This document shows, piece by piece, positions 31,484 to 41,854 of a stretch of 64,000 nt of DNA. A program made the position numbers and the translations under genes. The stretch's first letter is position 1. Every line of letters starts with the position of its first letter. A model generated the notes under the pieces. It was not told the origin of the DNA and did not search any database. It saw nothing but the letters and a program-made list of their open reading frames with translations. The DNA comes from a virus: positions 1 through 64,000 of the IMG/VR virus record IMGVR_UViG_3300037427_002598; one strand, 5' to 3'.

Positions 31484-33705
31484 TATATAATCAAACTTTA
31501 TTTAAAGTATTACCTAACTATATTAGGTCAAGTATAATAAAAAGAAACAATAGATATAAAAAGTGGAAATATGGGTACGATCAAGAACATGATATCGTGG
31601 TTATTAGTAAAACTGGGAAAATTGGTGAAATATATCAAATACAAAATCTCACAATTGCTTTACCATTAGAAGAAAATACATACAAAAGATCTAAAAAGAA
31701 AGATGAACAATATTGGGAAGTATTTGAATATCCTAAAATATTATCAAAACTAAAAACAGTTTTTGATTGGAATAATACTTCTCTAGATTTTAAAAACAAA
31801 TGGTATGATTATATTGATGAAGAATTTAAAAGACGTGAAGAAGGTTTTTGGTTTTATAACCAAGGCAGTAGCACTTATCTTACTGGTTCTCATTATATGT
31901 ACTTGCAGTGGACCAAGATTGATGTTGGGAAACCAGACTTTCGAGAGTCCAATAGACTTTTCTTTATTTTTTGGGAAGCGTGTAAAGCCGATAACCGGTG
32001 TTACGGAATGTGCTACCTTAAGAACCGTAGATCTGGATTTTCTTTCATGGCATCCTCAGAATTGGTACACCAAGCCACTATATCCTCGGATTCACGATAT
32101 GGAATATTATCTAAAACTGGAGCTGATGCGAAGAAAATGTTTACTGACAAAGTGGTACCAATATCAGTTAACTATCCCTTCTTTTTCAAACCAATCCAGG
32201 ACGGTATGGATCGCCCCAAGACGGAACTCGCGTATAGAGTCCCTGCCTCGAAACTTACCAGAAAAAAGTTGGACCAGAATAGTCAAATCGAAGACATCCA
32301 GGGGTTGGATACAACCATCGATTGGAAGAACACGGGGGACAACTCCTACGATGGGGAGAAGTTACAAGTCCTTGCCCACGACGAATCAGGGAAATGGGAG
32401 AGGCCGGATAATATCCTCAACAACTGGAGAGTCACGAAAACGACGTTAAGATTAGGAAGTAGAATAGTAGGAAAATGTATGATGGGTTCTACTTCAAACG
32501 CTTTAGATAAAGGAGGAGATAATTTTAAAAAATTATATGAAGCTTCAGACGTTACAAAACGAAACCGCAACGGACAGACTAATTCAGGACTTTATAATTT
32601 GTTCATTCCTATGGAATGGAACTACGAAGGATACATTGATTCTTATGGCGTACCTGTCTTCGAAACTCCAAAAAAAGCGGTTAAAAGTATTGATGGATCC
32701 CAAATTAACATCGGAGTTATCTCACATTGGGAAAATGAAGTAGAAGGTTTAAAAACTGATCAAGATAGTTTAAATGAATTTTATAGACAATTTCCCAGAA
32801 CTGAAAAACATGCCTTTAGAGATGAGGCTAAACAGTCTCTTTTTAATCTTACTAAAATATACGAGCAGATAGATTATAATGAAGATTTAAAACACTCTAA
32901 TGTTTTAACACGTGGAGGTTTTCAATGGGAAAATGCAATAAAAGATACTAGAGTTGTTTTTGTACCTCATAAAACTGGGAGATTTTTAGTTAGTTGGGTT
33001 CCTCCTGCCCGTTTACAAAATAGATATATAATAAAAAATGGAATACGGTTTCCTGGTAATCCGGACTGTGGGGCTTTTGGTTGTGATCCATACGATATTT
33101 CAGGAACAGTAGATGGAAGAGGTTCAAAAGGATCTTTGCATGGTTTAAGTAAATTTACTATGGAAGACATTCCTCCTAATATGTTTTTTTTAGAATACAT
33201 TGCACGACCTCAAACTGCAGAAATATTTTTTGAAGATGTGTTAATGGCTTTAGTTTTTTATGGAATGCCATTACTTGCAGAAAATAATAAACCAAGATTA
33301 TTATATTATTTAAAACGTAGAGGATATCGGGGATATTCTATGAATAGACCAGATAGAATTTATAATAAATTATCTGTTGCGGAAAGAGAAATAGGTGGTA
33401 TACCTAATTCAAGTGAAGATATAAAACAAGCTCACGCCGCTGCTATAGAAGATTATATAGAAAATTATATAGGATATACAGAAGATAGATATGGTGATAT
33501 GTATTTTCAGAAAACTTTAGAAGATTGGGCAAGTTTTAATATTAATAACAGAACTAAGCATGATGCGGCAATAAGTTCAGGTTTAGCAATTATGGCTTGT
33601 AATAAAAACAGATATACACCAGTAGTGAATAGAACAATAACACAAGTTCCTTTAGGTTTTAAAAAATACGATAATAAAGGGGTAAATTCAAAAATTCTAA
33701 AATAG
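31480..33705 (+). CDS. terL: Large terminase subunit TerL
   Basis: 741 aa. The ATPase domain has a degenerate Walker A, KNRRSGFS (181-188), and Walker B, LQVLAHDE (295-302); the nuclease domain is marked by GCDPYD with D536 and later acidic residues. It would translocate DNA into the prohead and cut the concatemer. It is directly followed by the portal gene, the standard order. Bases 31921-32460 (residues 148-327, covering both Walker motifs) are about 45% G+C, while flanking sequence is far more AT-rich. A 214-codon open frame in another reading frame over this patch is a by-product. Confidence 0.9.
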   Translation: MIYNQTLFKVLPNYIRSSIIKRNNRYKKWKYGYDQEHDIVVISKTGKIGEIYQIQNLTIALPLEENTYKRSKKKDEQYWEVFEYPKILSKLKTVFDWNNTSLDFKNKWYDYIDEEFKRREEGFWFYNQGSSTYLTGSHYMYLQWTKIDVGKPDFRESNRLFFIFWEACKADNRCYGMCYLKNRRSGFSFMASSELVHQATISSDSRYGILSKTGADAKKMFTDKVVPISVNYPFFFKPIQDGMDRPKTELAYRVPASKLTRKKLDQNSQIEDIQGLDTTIDWKNTGDNSYDGEKLQVLAHDESGKWERPDNILNNWRVTKTTLRLGSRIVGKCMMGSTSNALDKGGDNFKKLYEASDVTKRNRNGQTNSGLYNLFIPMEWNYEGYIDSYGVPVFETPKKAVKSIDGSQINIGVISHWENEVEGLKTDQDSLNEFYRQFPRTEKHAFRDEAKQSLFNLTKIYEQIDYNEDLKHSNVLTRGGFQWENAIKDTRVVFVPHKTGRFLVSWVPPARLQNRYIIKNGIRFPGNPDCGAFGCDPYDISGTVDGRGSKGSLHGLSKFTMEDIPPNMFFLEYIARPQTAEIFFEDVLMALVFYGMPLLAENNKPRLLYYLKRRGYRGYSMNRPDRIYNKLSVAEREIGGIPNSSEDIKQAHAAAIEDYIENYIGYTEDRYGDMYFQKTLEDWASFNINNRTKHDAAISSGLAIMACNKNRYTPVVNRTITQVPLGFKKYDNKGVNSKILK

Positions 33706-36099
33706 ATGGTTAAGATTAACTACAATAGTGCTTTCCCAGATCAGGTGGTACCTGAAGAAGAGAAAAAATCTAAAGAATATGGTTTACAAGTAGCACAAGC
33801 CATTGAAGGAGAGTGGTTTAAAAATTCAAGTGGCAGAAATAGATTTATTAATAATTTTCAAAATTTTAATAGATTAAGATTATATGCTCGTGGAGAACAA
33901 CCTGTTCAAAAATACAAAGATGAATTAGCTATAAATGGTGATTTATCATATTTAAATTTAGATTGGAAACCCGTACCTATTCTTTCTAAATTTGTAGATA
34001 TAGTAGTTAATGGTATGACTGATAAAGGTTATAAAGTTAACTCCTTTGCAACAGACCCTTTTGCAATGAAACAAAGAACACATTACGCATCAACTGCATT
34101 AAGAGATATTCAAAGTAAAGCTGAAATAGATGCCTTAGCTCAAGCCACTGGTCGTAATTTTTATTCTTCTCCAAATCCACAGTCATTACCAGACAACCCA
34201 GAGGAATTAGATCTTTATATGCAATTAGATTATAAACAGAGTGTAGAAATTGCAGAAGAAGAGGTTATAAATAATGTATTAGATTTTAATAAATACGAAG
34301 AAACAAAAAAAAGAATAGCCTACGATTTAACTGTTTTAGGTATTGGATGTGTAAAAACTAATTTTAATTTAGCAGAAGGAATTACAGTAGATTATGTAGA
34401 TCCAGCTAATATAGTTTATTCATATACAGATGATCCAAACTTTGAAGATATTTATTATGTAGGGGAAGTAAAAAATATGTCATTATCCGAAGTTAAAAGA
34501 CAGTTTCCTTACTTAACAGATAGTGATTTAGAAGAAATACAAAAATATCCAGGAAGAAATTCATATGTAAATAACACTTGGTGGGGACAAGAAGCACAAG
34601 ATCAAGTTCAAGTTTTGTTTTTTGAATATAAAACATATCAAAATCAAGTATTTAAAATAAAAGAAACTGATCAAGGATTACAAAAAACTTTAGAAAAACC
34701 CGATACTTTCAATCCTCCTGAAAATGATAATTTTGAAAGAGTAAGTAGAGCAATAGAAGTATTATATAGTGGGGCTAAAGTTTTAGGATTGGGAGGAAAT
34801 TTATTGCAATGGGAATTAAGTGCTAATATGACTAGGCCGTTTAGCGATACTACAAAAGTTAATATGAATTATGCAATAAGTTCTCCTAGAATGTATCAAG
34901 GAAGAATTGAATCTATTGTAAGTAAGTGTGTTGGATTTGCTGATATGATACAATTAACACATTTAAAATTACAACAAGTACTTGCTAGATTAGTACCAGA
35001 TGGAGTTTATTTAGATGTAGATGGTTTAGCAGAAGTAGATCTTGGAAATGGAACTAATTATAATCCAGCTGAAGCATTAAACATGTATTTTCAAACTGGT
35101 AGTATAGTAGGAAGATCTTTAACACAAGATGGGGAATTAAACAGAGGTAAAGTACCTGTACAAGAGCTACAAAGTTCATCTGGAATTTCTAAGATACAAT
35201 CGATGATCCAAACATATCAATATTATCTACAAATGATTAGAGATGTTACGGGACTAAACGAAGCTAGAGATGGTAGCACTCCGGCAAAAGACTCTTTGGT
35301 AGGTCTTCAAAAACTTGCTGCCGCTAATTCAAATACAGCAACAAAACACGTTCTTCAGTCTCTTATGTATCTAACTGTTCGTGCGTGTGAGAATATAGCA
35401 TTAAGAGTATCTGATATGTTGCAGTTTCCTTTAACAAAGAATAGTTTATTAAACAGCATTAACACATTTAATGTTAACACTTTAAAGGAACTAGAACATT
35501 TGCACTTGCATGATTTTGGTATATTTTTAGAATTAGAACCAGAAGAAGAAGAAAAAGCTGAATTAGAAAAAACAATTCAAATAGCTTTACAAGCAGGTAA
35601 TATAGGATTAGAAGATGCAATAGATATAAGAGAAATTCAAAACATCAAACTTGCTAATCAACTTTTAAAAAATAGACAAAAGAAAAAACAAGAAGCAGAA
35701 AGAGCTGCTCAACTAGAGAATATTGAAGCACAAGCCGCTGCAAATGCAGAGGCCGCTGAAAAGGCAGCTTTATCTGACGTACAAAAACAACAAGCAATTG
35801 CACAAACTGAAGTACAAATAGAACAAGCAAAGTCGCAATTTGAAATTGAAAGGATGGAGCAAGAGGCAATTATAAAGAAACAATTAATGGCAGAAGAATT
35901 TAATTATGATATGCAATTAGCTCAAATTCAGGCTCAATCACAACAACAAAAAGAAGCTGCTATAGAAGATCGTAAAGATAAACGAATAAAAATACAAGGT
36001 ACACAACAAAGTGAACTTATAGATCAACGTCAAAATGATTTATTACCTAAAGATTTTGAATCTACTGGTAGTGATAGTTTAGTGGGTTTTGGATTATAA
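33706..36099 (+). CDS. Portal protein
   Basis: 797 aa, immediately after terL. WKPVPILSKFVDIVVNGMTD at about 86-106 is typical of portals of Bacteroidota podoviruses, and the central domain has YVDPANIVYSYTDD. The C-terminal quarter (about 615-760) is a long Gln/Glu/Ala-rich coiled coil (AERAAQLENIEAQAAANAEA and similar), an expected portal barrel extension. It would form the dodecameric ring at one vertex that passes DNA and docks the terminase and connectors. Confidence 0.88.
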   Translation: MVKINYNSAFPDQVVPEEEKKSKEYGLQVAQAIEGEWFKNSSGRNRFINNFQNFNRLRLYARGEQPVQKYKDELAINGDLSYLNLDWKPVPILSKFVDIVVNGMTDKGYKVNSFATDPFAMKQRTHYASTALRDIQSKAEIDALAQATGRNFYSSPNPQSLPDNPEELDLYMQLDYKQSVEIAEEEVINNVLDFNKYEETKKRIAYDLTVLGIGCVKTNFNLAEGITVDYVDPANIVYSYTDDPNFEDIYYVGEVKNMSLSEVKRQFPYLTDSDLEEIQKYPGRNSYVNNTWWGQEAQDQVQVLFFEYKTYQNQVFKIKETDQGLQKTLEKPDTFNPPENDNFERVSRAIEVLYSGAKVLGLGGNLLQWELSANMTRPFSDTTKVNMNYAISSPRMYQGRIESIVSKCVGFADMIQLTHLKLQQVLARLVPDGVYLDVDGLAEVDLGNGTNYNPAEALNMYFQTGSIVGRSLTQDGELNRGKVPVQELQSSSGISKIQSMIQTYQYYLQMIRDVTGLNEARDGSTPAKDSLVGLQKLAAANSNTATKHVLQSLMYLTVRACENIALRVSDMLQFPLTKNSLLNSINTFNVNTLKELEHLHLHDFGIFLELEPEEEEKAELEKTIQIALQAGNIGLEDAIDIREIQNIKLANQLLKNRQKKKQEAERAAQLENIEAQAAANAEAAEKAALSDVQKQQAIAQTEVQIEQAKSQFEIERMEQEAIIKKQLMAEEFNYDMQLAQIQAQSQQQKEAAIEDRKDKRIKIQGTQQSELIDQRQNDLLPKDFESTGSDSLVGFGL

Positions 36100-36147
36100 A
36101 ACAAAATTCCTAGCTAATATTTATTATTAATTTTATATTATTTTATT

Positions 36148-37443
36148 ATGTCAAAAAAAGAAGAAGAAACAATAAAAGAAAAAGTATTGGAAACAGTACA
36201 AAAATCTAAAACCGCTGCAGAAACTAATAGCAATGAACCAGCTAAGGAAGAAGGTAGTTTTAAAATAAAAAAGGTTACTAAACCAAAACAACTAGGGGAT
36301 AATAAAGTTCCTAATCTTATAAAGGTAGATTTATCAAAACCTGCCTCACAAACTAAAAACAAAGAAAAAGATGCCGTTCCTACACAAGAGACAAATGTGG
36401 GCGATGCTACTCTCGAAGAGCAAAAAGACAGTGGCGACAGCGAAAAAGTGGTTAGCGAAGTACGGTCCACCGACGAAGAAGTAAAAGAAGAATCAGATTC
36501 ACCAATAGAAGAAATTAAAAATGAAGACGATAATACTGACACGCCAGGAGTGGCAGGAAGCGATGAAACTACCACTACCACACAAAAACAAGAAGAAATA
36601 TTACAGGAAGACAAAACACAAGAGCTTCCGGAAAATGTAGAAAATTTAGTAAAATTCATGAAAGAGACGGGAGGAACCGTTGAAGATTATGCTCGTTTAA
36701 ACGCTGATTATAGCGGAATTAGTAATGATGCATTATTACATGAATATTATAAACAAGCTAAACCTCATTTGAATGCTGAAGAAAGAAACTTTATTATTGA
36801 AGATTCATTTCAGTATGATGAAGAGGTGGACGAGGAGCGAGATATAAAAAAGAAAAAACTCGCTTACAAAGAAGAGATAGCTAAAGCCAAAAACTTTTTA
36901 GATGATCTTAAAGACAAGTATTATGCCGAAATCAAGTTGAGACCCGGTGTTACTCAAGAACAACAAAAAGCAATGGACTTTTTCAATCGCTATAACGAAA
37001 ATCAAGAAGTAAATAAAGCTAAGCACGAAAGATTTATATCTGCTACAAAATCTATTCTTAACGAAGATTTCAAAGGTTTTGATTTTAAATTAGGAGACAA
37101 AAAATTCAGATATGGAGTAAAAGATCCTTCAAGCTTAGGTGAAAGTCAAAGTGATATATCTAACTTTATTAAGACGTTCTTAAATAAAGAAGGTGAGGTA
37201 GAAAATCCTAAAACTTATCATAAAGCTTTATATGCTGCACGAAATGTAGATACTATAGCTAATCATTTTTACGAGCAAGGTAAAACCGACGCAATTAAAG
37301 AACAGATAGCAAAATCTAAAAATATTAGTACTGAACCCAGAAAAACAGGTTCAGGAGAAGTATTTGTAGGTGGATTAAAGGTAAAAGCAATTAGTGGCCT
37401 TGATTCTTCAAAACTGAGAATAAAAAAGAAAACGTTTAATTAA
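36148..37443 (+). CDS. Scaffold-like head assembly protein (431 aa)
   Basis: The N-terminal 170 residues are disordered and charged, with DGDSEK-type acidic stretches and TTTTTQKQ. The second half is helical (EEIAKAKNFLDDLKDKYYAE) and ends in a basic tail (SKLRIKKKTFN). It lies exactly between portal and major capsid genes, where scaffolding proteins sit. Bases 36361-36480 show higher GC than their surroundings. No protease is seen nearby, so whether it is cleaved is unknown. Confidence 0.72.
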   Translation: MSKKEEETIKEKVLETVQKSKTAAETNSNEPAKEEGSFKIKKVTKPKQLGDNKVPNLIKVDLSKPASQTKNKEKDAVPTQETNVGDATLEEQKDSGDSEKVVSEVRSTDEEVKEESDSPIEEIKNEDDNTDTPGVAGSDETTTTTQKQEEILQEDKTQELPENVENLVKFMKETGGTVEDYARLNADYSGISNDALLHEYYKQAKPHLNAEERNFIIEDSFQYDEEVDEERDIKKKKLAYKEEIAKAKNFLDDLKDKYYAEIKLRPGVTQEQQKAMDFFNRYNENQEVNKAKHERFISATKSILNEDFKGFDFKLGDKKFRYGVKDPSSLGESQSDISNFIKTFLNKEGEVENPKTYHKALYAARNVDTIANHFYEQGKTDAIKEQIAKSKNISTEPRKTGSGEVFVGGLKVKAISGLDSSKLRIKKKTFN

Positions 37444-37460
37444 AAATTAATAAATAAATT

Positions 37461-38915
37461 ATGGGAATTTTAACTCCACAATTTGGTTCAATAGTTCCTG
37501 CTCCTAATCAGCAGCTATTAGCCAGTAACTACCTATCTTTTACAGATGGTACAAGTGATTTTGCTCAGCAATATCTACCTGAAATATATGAACAAGAAGT
37601 AGAGAGATATGGAAATAGAACTCTATCTGGTTTCTTACGTATGGTAGGTGCTGAAATGCCTTTAACTTCAGATCAAGTTGTTTGGTCAGAACAAAATAGA
37701 TTACATATTTCTTATGACGGCGTAGCTAATGGTTGCCCTGGTAATTGTGATACTCTTACAATACCTGCTCCAACAGCTCCAGGCGTTACTAGAAATGTAA
37801 TTTCACCGGGTCAAACTATTGTTGCAATGGATGATGTTGGTAATGAATTAAAATGTGTTGTCTTAACTTCACAAACAGCTACAGGTGTACTTACTGTTGC
37901 TCCTTATACAGCTCAAACATTAGCTACTTTAGGTGCGACTGTAAAAATATTTGTATTTGGTTCAGAATTTCAAAAAGGCGCTGCAACAAGTAATGCAGTT
38001 GCTGGTTTACAAACAGGGAATTTAGCTAACCAACCACAAATTACTATTACTCCAGCTTTTCAACAATATAACAACTCACCAGTTATTATCAGAAATGTTT
38101 ATACAATAAACGGATCAGATATGGCTCAAATAGGTTGGGTTGAAGTTGCTACAGAAGATGGAACTACTGGTTATCTATGGTACTTAAAAGCAGAATCTGA
38201 AACTAGATTACGATTTGAAGATTATCTTGAAATGGTATGTGTTGAAGGAGAACTTGCTGCAAATATTGGAGCTGGTGATGCATTCGCTGCTGGTTACAAA
38301 GGTACTGAAGGTCTTTTTGCTGCTATCTCTTCAAGAGGTAATGTAGAAGTTGGATTTGCTGGCGCTGCTGGTATTGATGATTTTGACGAAATACTTAAAA
38401 ACCTAGATACTCAAGGTGCTATTGAAGAAAATATGTTGTTCTTACAAAGATCAACTGCATTAGAATTTGATAACATGCTTGCTAATGTATCTTATGGTGC
38501 AAACGGTGGTACTGCTTATGGGTTATTTGAAAACTCAGAAGAAATGGCTTTAAATCTTGGATTTAGCGGTTTCAGAAGAGGATCTTATGACTTTTATAAA
38601 ACTGATTGGAAATACTTAAATGATGCTTCTACAAGAGGTGCTATTTCAGGTACACAATCAATTGAAGGTGTTTTAATACCAGCAGGTACTTCAACAGTTT
38701 ACGATCAAATTTTAGGTACTAACATCAGACGACCATTCTTACACGTTAGATATAGAGCTTCTCAAACAGAAGACAGACGTATGAAGTCTTGGTTAACTGG
38801 ATCAGCTGGAGGTGCTTACACTTCTAATCTTGATGCAATGGAAGTCAACTTCCTTTCAGAAAGATGTCTTGTAACTCAAGCTGCTAATAACTTTGTGTTA
38901 TTTAAAGGTATTTAA
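37461..38915 (+). CDS. Major capsid protein
   Basis: 484 aa. YLPEIYEQEVERYGNRTLSG near the N-terminus, GAIEENMLFLQRSTALEFDN in the centre and the ending CLVTQAANNFVLFKG match major capsid proteins of Bacteroidota podoviruses, including crAss-like phages, with an HK97-type fold inferred. The codons are more GC-rich than neighbouring genes, as expected for the most abundant protein. It is followed by a strong terminator-like hairpin (38945-38985). Confidence 0.88.
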   Translation: MGILTPQFGSIVPAPNQQLLASNYLSFTDGTSDFAQQYLPEIYEQEVERYGNRTLSGFLRMVGAEMPLTSDQVVWSEQNRLHISYDGVANGCPGNCDTLTIPAPTAPGVTRNVISPGQTIVAMDDVGNELKCVVLTSQTATGVLTVAPYTAQTLATLGATVKIFVFGSEFQKGAATSNAVAGLQTGNLANQPQITITPAFQQYNNSPVIIRNVYTINGSDMAQIGWVEVATEDGTTGYLWYLKAESETRLRFEDYLEMVCVEGELAANIGAGDAFAAGYKGTEGLFAAISSRGNVEVGFAGAAGIDDFDEILKNLDTQGAIEENMLFLQRSTALEFDNMLANVSYGANGGTAYGLFENSEEMALNLGFSGFRRGSYDFYKTDWKYLNDASTRGAISGTQSIEGVLIPAGTSTVYDQILGTNIRRPFLHVRYRASQTEDRRMKSWLTGSAGGAYTSNLDAMEVNFLSERCLVTQAANNFVLFKGI

Positions 38916-38944
38916 TCCTGTGAAACCAAAAGGGATTTAATATC

Positions 38945-38985
38945 AGTAAAGACGGGGCATCTTTATGGTGCTCCGACTCTTTACT
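38945..38985 (+). terminator. Terminator-like hairpin after the capsid gene
   Basis: AGTAAAGA, CGGGGCA, a 9-nt loop, TGCTCCG, one unpaired A, then CTCTTTACT form a long stem. The run after it is TTAAC rather than poly-U, so it could also protect the 3' end of capsid mRNA. It lies 30 nt after the stop codon. Confidence 0.7.
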
Positions 38986-39009
38986 TTAACTATTTAATTA
39001 TATTATATC

Positions 39010-39834
39010 ATGGCAAAAAAAATAAAAAATGAAGAGGTTGTTTTAGAAGAATCTATACAAGTTGAACAACCAAAAAAACCAACAAATACTCCTAATAATA
39101 CTTGGGAAGCAAAAGATAGAACTTATATATTAGCTGGAAATAAAACTCCATTAACTTATAAAATTCCATCAAGACATACTACTAGACACGCTCTTTTGTG
39201 GTATGATCCAAAATCACGAGAGCAAAGAGAAATTAGATATGCTACTAATCAAAACTCTCCTTTCAAAGATGAACAAAAAGGCGAAGCAACTCTAGGACAT
39301 ATAGTGTTTAGAGATGGAGCGTTGCTTGTAAAAAAAGAAGAAGAAGTATTACAAAAAATATTATCTTTATATCATCCTTTAAAAGGTAAAAGATATAGAG
39401 AAGTAGATGAAGTTGTACAAGCTCAAGATGAGTTACAAGATTTAGAACTTGAAATAGATGCTTTAAATGCTGCTAGAATTATAGAAATAGATCAAGGTGA
39501 AGCAATTTTAAGGGTTGAATCCGGTTCTAAAGTATCGGAGATGAGTTCTAAAGAGATTAAAAGAGATTTATTAGTATTTGCTAAGAAAAACCCTAAACTC
39601 TTTTTAGATTTAGCTAATGATGAAAATGTACAACTACGGAACTTTGCTATTAAAGCTGTAGAGGCTGGAATAATAAAACTTAGTTCTGACCAAAAAACAT
39701 TTTTATGGGCATCTAATAAAAAGAAACTAATGACAGTTCCTTTTGATGAACATCCATATTCTGCTATGGCTCAATTTTTTAAAACCGATGAGGGATTAGA
39801 AATATTTAAATCAATAGAGAAAAAACTTTCTTAA
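39010..39834 (+). CDS. Head-associated protein of unknown function (274 aa)
   Basis: The N-terminus is charged and low complexity (MAKKIKNEEVVLEESIQVEQ), followed by a beta region (RTYILAGNKTPLTYKIPSRH) and a helical domain (QDELQDLELEIDALNAARII). It sits between the capsid gene and the connectors and is bounded by two terminator-like hairpins. Probably a minor head component. No family is recognised. Confidence 0.65.
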   Translation: MAKKIKNEEVVLEESIQVEQPKKPTNTPNNTWEAKDRTYILAGNKTPLTYKIPSRHTTRHALLWYDPKSREQREIRYATNQNSPFKDEQKGEATLGHIVFRDGALLVKKEEEVLQKILSLYHPLKGKRYREVDEVVQAQDELQDLELEIDALNAARIIEIDQGEAILRVESGSKVSEMSSKEIKRDLLVFAKKNPKLFLDLANDENVQLRNFAIKAVEAGIIKLSSDQKTFLWASNKKKLMTVPFDEHPYSAMAQFFKTDEGLEIFKSIEKKLS

Positions 39835-39842
39835 TATAAATT

Positions 39843-39871
39843 AATAAGGGAGGCTCTACGCCTCCTTTATT
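39843..39871 (+). terminator. Terminator-like hairpin
   Basis: AATAAGGGAGGC-TCTAC-GCCTCCTTTATT, a 12-bp stem with one G:T pair and a 5-nt loop, followed by ATAATAAC. A clean intrinsic-terminator-like structure between the 274-aa gene and the first connector. Confidence 0.72.
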
Positions 39872-39888
39872 ATAATAACACAATACAA

Positions 39889-40620
39889 ATGGCTATAAAC
39901 GTAAATACGGTATATCAAACTGTTTTACTTATCTTAAACAAAGAGCAAAGAGGATATATTACTCCAACTGAATTTAACAGTTTAGGAACACAAGTACAAC
40001 GAGAAGTTTTTGAAAAATATTTTGATGATATAAACCAACAACTTCGTATTCCTCAAACTAACACAGACTACGCAGACAGGGTTGAAAATTTAGACGAAAA
40101 AATAGCTATTTTTAAAACATTTGGTAACGCTAGTTATGTTACTTTTAATAACCTTTCTTACTGGGTACTTCCTAATGCAACCGCTTATGGCGATGGGGCA
40201 ACGTTTTATCGTTTAGGTACAGTACTTTATAATAATGAAACTGAGGTCCAACGTCTTGACCGTAAAGATTTTTATCAAATAGATAAATCATTATTAACAA
40301 AACCCTCAACTACTTTTCCTGTATATTTATATGAGAATGAAAAACTGTTTATTAAACCTACCACTATTACTACAGCGGGAGATATACAGATAGATTATTT
40401 ACGTACACCGGTTAACCCAGTGTGGGGATTTACTACAGGTAGTTTAGGTCAATATATATATGAAACCTCAAGTTCTACTGATTTTGAACTTCATATTTCT
40501 GAACAAACAAATGTAATTTTACAAGTATTAAAATATGCTGGGGTAATAATAAAAGATCCTGAAATTATACAAGTAGCTGCTCAAGAAGTTGCTATGAATG
40601 AACAAAACGAAAAAATATAA
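39889..40620 (+). CDS. Head-tail connector/adaptor 1 (243 aa)
   Basis: A helical N-terminus, NTVYQTVLLILNKEQRGYIT then FNSLGTQVQREVFEKYFDDI, a pattern I know from connector proteins of Bacteroidota phages. A beta section follows with TFPVYLYENEKLFIKPTTIT. It would join the portal ring to the tail. It is located directly before the second connector and the nozzle, which supports this. Confidence 0.68.
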   Translation: MAINVNTVYQTVLLILNKEQRGYITPTEFNSLGTQVQREVFEKYFDDINQQLRIPQTNTDYADRVENLDEKIAIFKTFGNASYVTFNNLSYWVLPNATAYGDGATFYRLGTVLYNNETEVQRLDRKDFYQIDKSLLTKPSTTFPVYLYENEKLFIKPTTITTAGDIQIDYLRTPVNPVWGFTTGSLGQYIYETSSSTDFELHISEQTNVILQVLKYAGVIIKDPEIIQVAAQEVAMNEQNEKI

Positions 40621-40626
40621 TAAATC

Positions 40627-41850
40627 ATGCCACAACCCGACGGAGGACTATTAACCGAAACAAATTCGCAATATTACGCAGGATCTCAAGTGTTTATCGC
40701 AACGGCTGATCAAACTACCTTTACAGCTACATTTAATACAGATATAAGTTTTGGTAGTTATGATCCTACAGAATCTGAATATAATAATAATAACTTTAGA
40801 TTATATACTAGTGCTACAGGTGCTCCTGCTTCTTTTACAGAATATATAACTAGCTATACGGTTGTAAATAATGTATTTACTTTACCAGCACAGGCAGATG
40901 GTACATATGTAGTAATTCAGCTTTTAAATCAGTATGGAGGAGAATATGGTAATCGCGATGCTTTTGGTAAAGTAGTAGAAAAAAATTACAATAGTTATTC
41001 TTATATAAAAGTACAAGATTTGGTTAATAATTTTCTTGTAGCTTATGTAGGAGCAGGTAAGTTAATTCCTAGTGTAAAACGTACAGATGTAATTTTTCAC
41101 ACTAAACGAGCATTACAAGAGTTTAGTTATGATACTCTTAAAAGTATAAAGTCACAAGAGTTAAATATCCCTCCTAGTTTAAGTGTTCCTATTCCACAAG
41201 ATTATGTAAATTATGTTAACGTGTCTTGGGTAGATGAATCTGGGCAAACACATATTATATTCCCTAATCGGTTAACAACTAATCCATATACTAAACCCGT
41301 ACAAGACGCTCAAGGAATTCCAACTCAAGATAATCAAGGAAGTGATATTACAGGCACATCCTTAACAGAAGAAAGATATAGAGATCAAAATAATGCTATT
41401 TTAAAAGAACTAAGAGACGAAACAACAGGAAGATTAATTTCAGATGGGTTATATGGTTTTTGGGGAAATTACTTATGGGGTTATGGTCAGAGATATGGAA
41501 TGCAACCAGAGTTTGCTCAAATGAATGGATGGTTTACTATAAATGAAAGAGATGGTAAGTTTTCTTTTTCAAGCGATCTTAAAGATAAGTTAATAGTATT
41601 AGAATATATTTCAGATGGATTATCTTATGATCAAGATATGAAGGTACCTAAACTAGCTGAAGACGCTGTATATTCTTATATTAGTCACGCTATATTAGCT
41701 AGTAGAATAAATCAACCTGAGTATGTAGTTCAACGTTTACGTAGAGAAAAAAGTGCAAAATTAAGAAACGCAAAAATAAGATTATCAAATATAAAGTCTG
41801 ATGAATTTATTCAGGTGATGAGAGGTAAATCTAAATGGATTAAATTTTAA
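40627..41850 (+). CDS. Head-tail connector/adaptor 2 (407 aa)
   Basis: The core, VKRTDVIFHTKRALQEFSYD followed by IPPSLSVPIPQDYVNYVNVS, is characteristic of podovirus connector proteins of the gp4 or tubular A type. The N-terminal ~110 residues (QVFIATADQTTFTATFNTDI) look like a separate beta domain. A C-terminal YVVQRLRREKSAKLRNAKIR is basic. Six nt after connector 1 and 4 nt before the nozzle gene. Confidence 0.75.
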   Translation: MPQPDGGLLTETNSQYYAGSQVFIATADQTTFTATFNTDISFGSYDPTESEYNNNNFRLYTSATGAPASFTEYITSYTVVNNVFTLPAQADGTYVVIQLLNQYGGEYGNRDAFGKVVEKNYNSYSYIKVQDLVNNFLVAYVGAGKLIPSVKRTDVIFHTKRALQEFSYDTLKSIKSQELNIPPSLSVPIPQDYVNYVNVSWVDESGQTHIIFPNRLTTNPYTKPVQDAQGIPTQDNQGSDITGTSLTEERYRDQNNAILKELRDETTGRLISDGLYGFWGNYLWGYGQRYGMQPEFAQMNGWFTINERDGKFSFSSDLKDKLIVLEYISDGLSYDQDMKVPKLAEDAVYSYISHAILASRINQPEYVVQRLRREKSAKLRNAKIRLSNIKSDEFIQVMRGKSKWIKF

Positions 41851-41854
41851 ATAA

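Noticed and set aside
31805-32449. Open frame of 214 codons overlapping terL on the plus strand
   Set aside because: It is in another phase within the GC-rich patch of terL, has no family signature and an unlikely composition; terL is well supported there.
36138-36659. 173-codon minus-strand frame over the scaffold-like gene
   Set aside because: Ser/Thr-rich antisense of an acidic, Glu/Lys-rich gene; no start context or promoter, and it runs against all neighbours.
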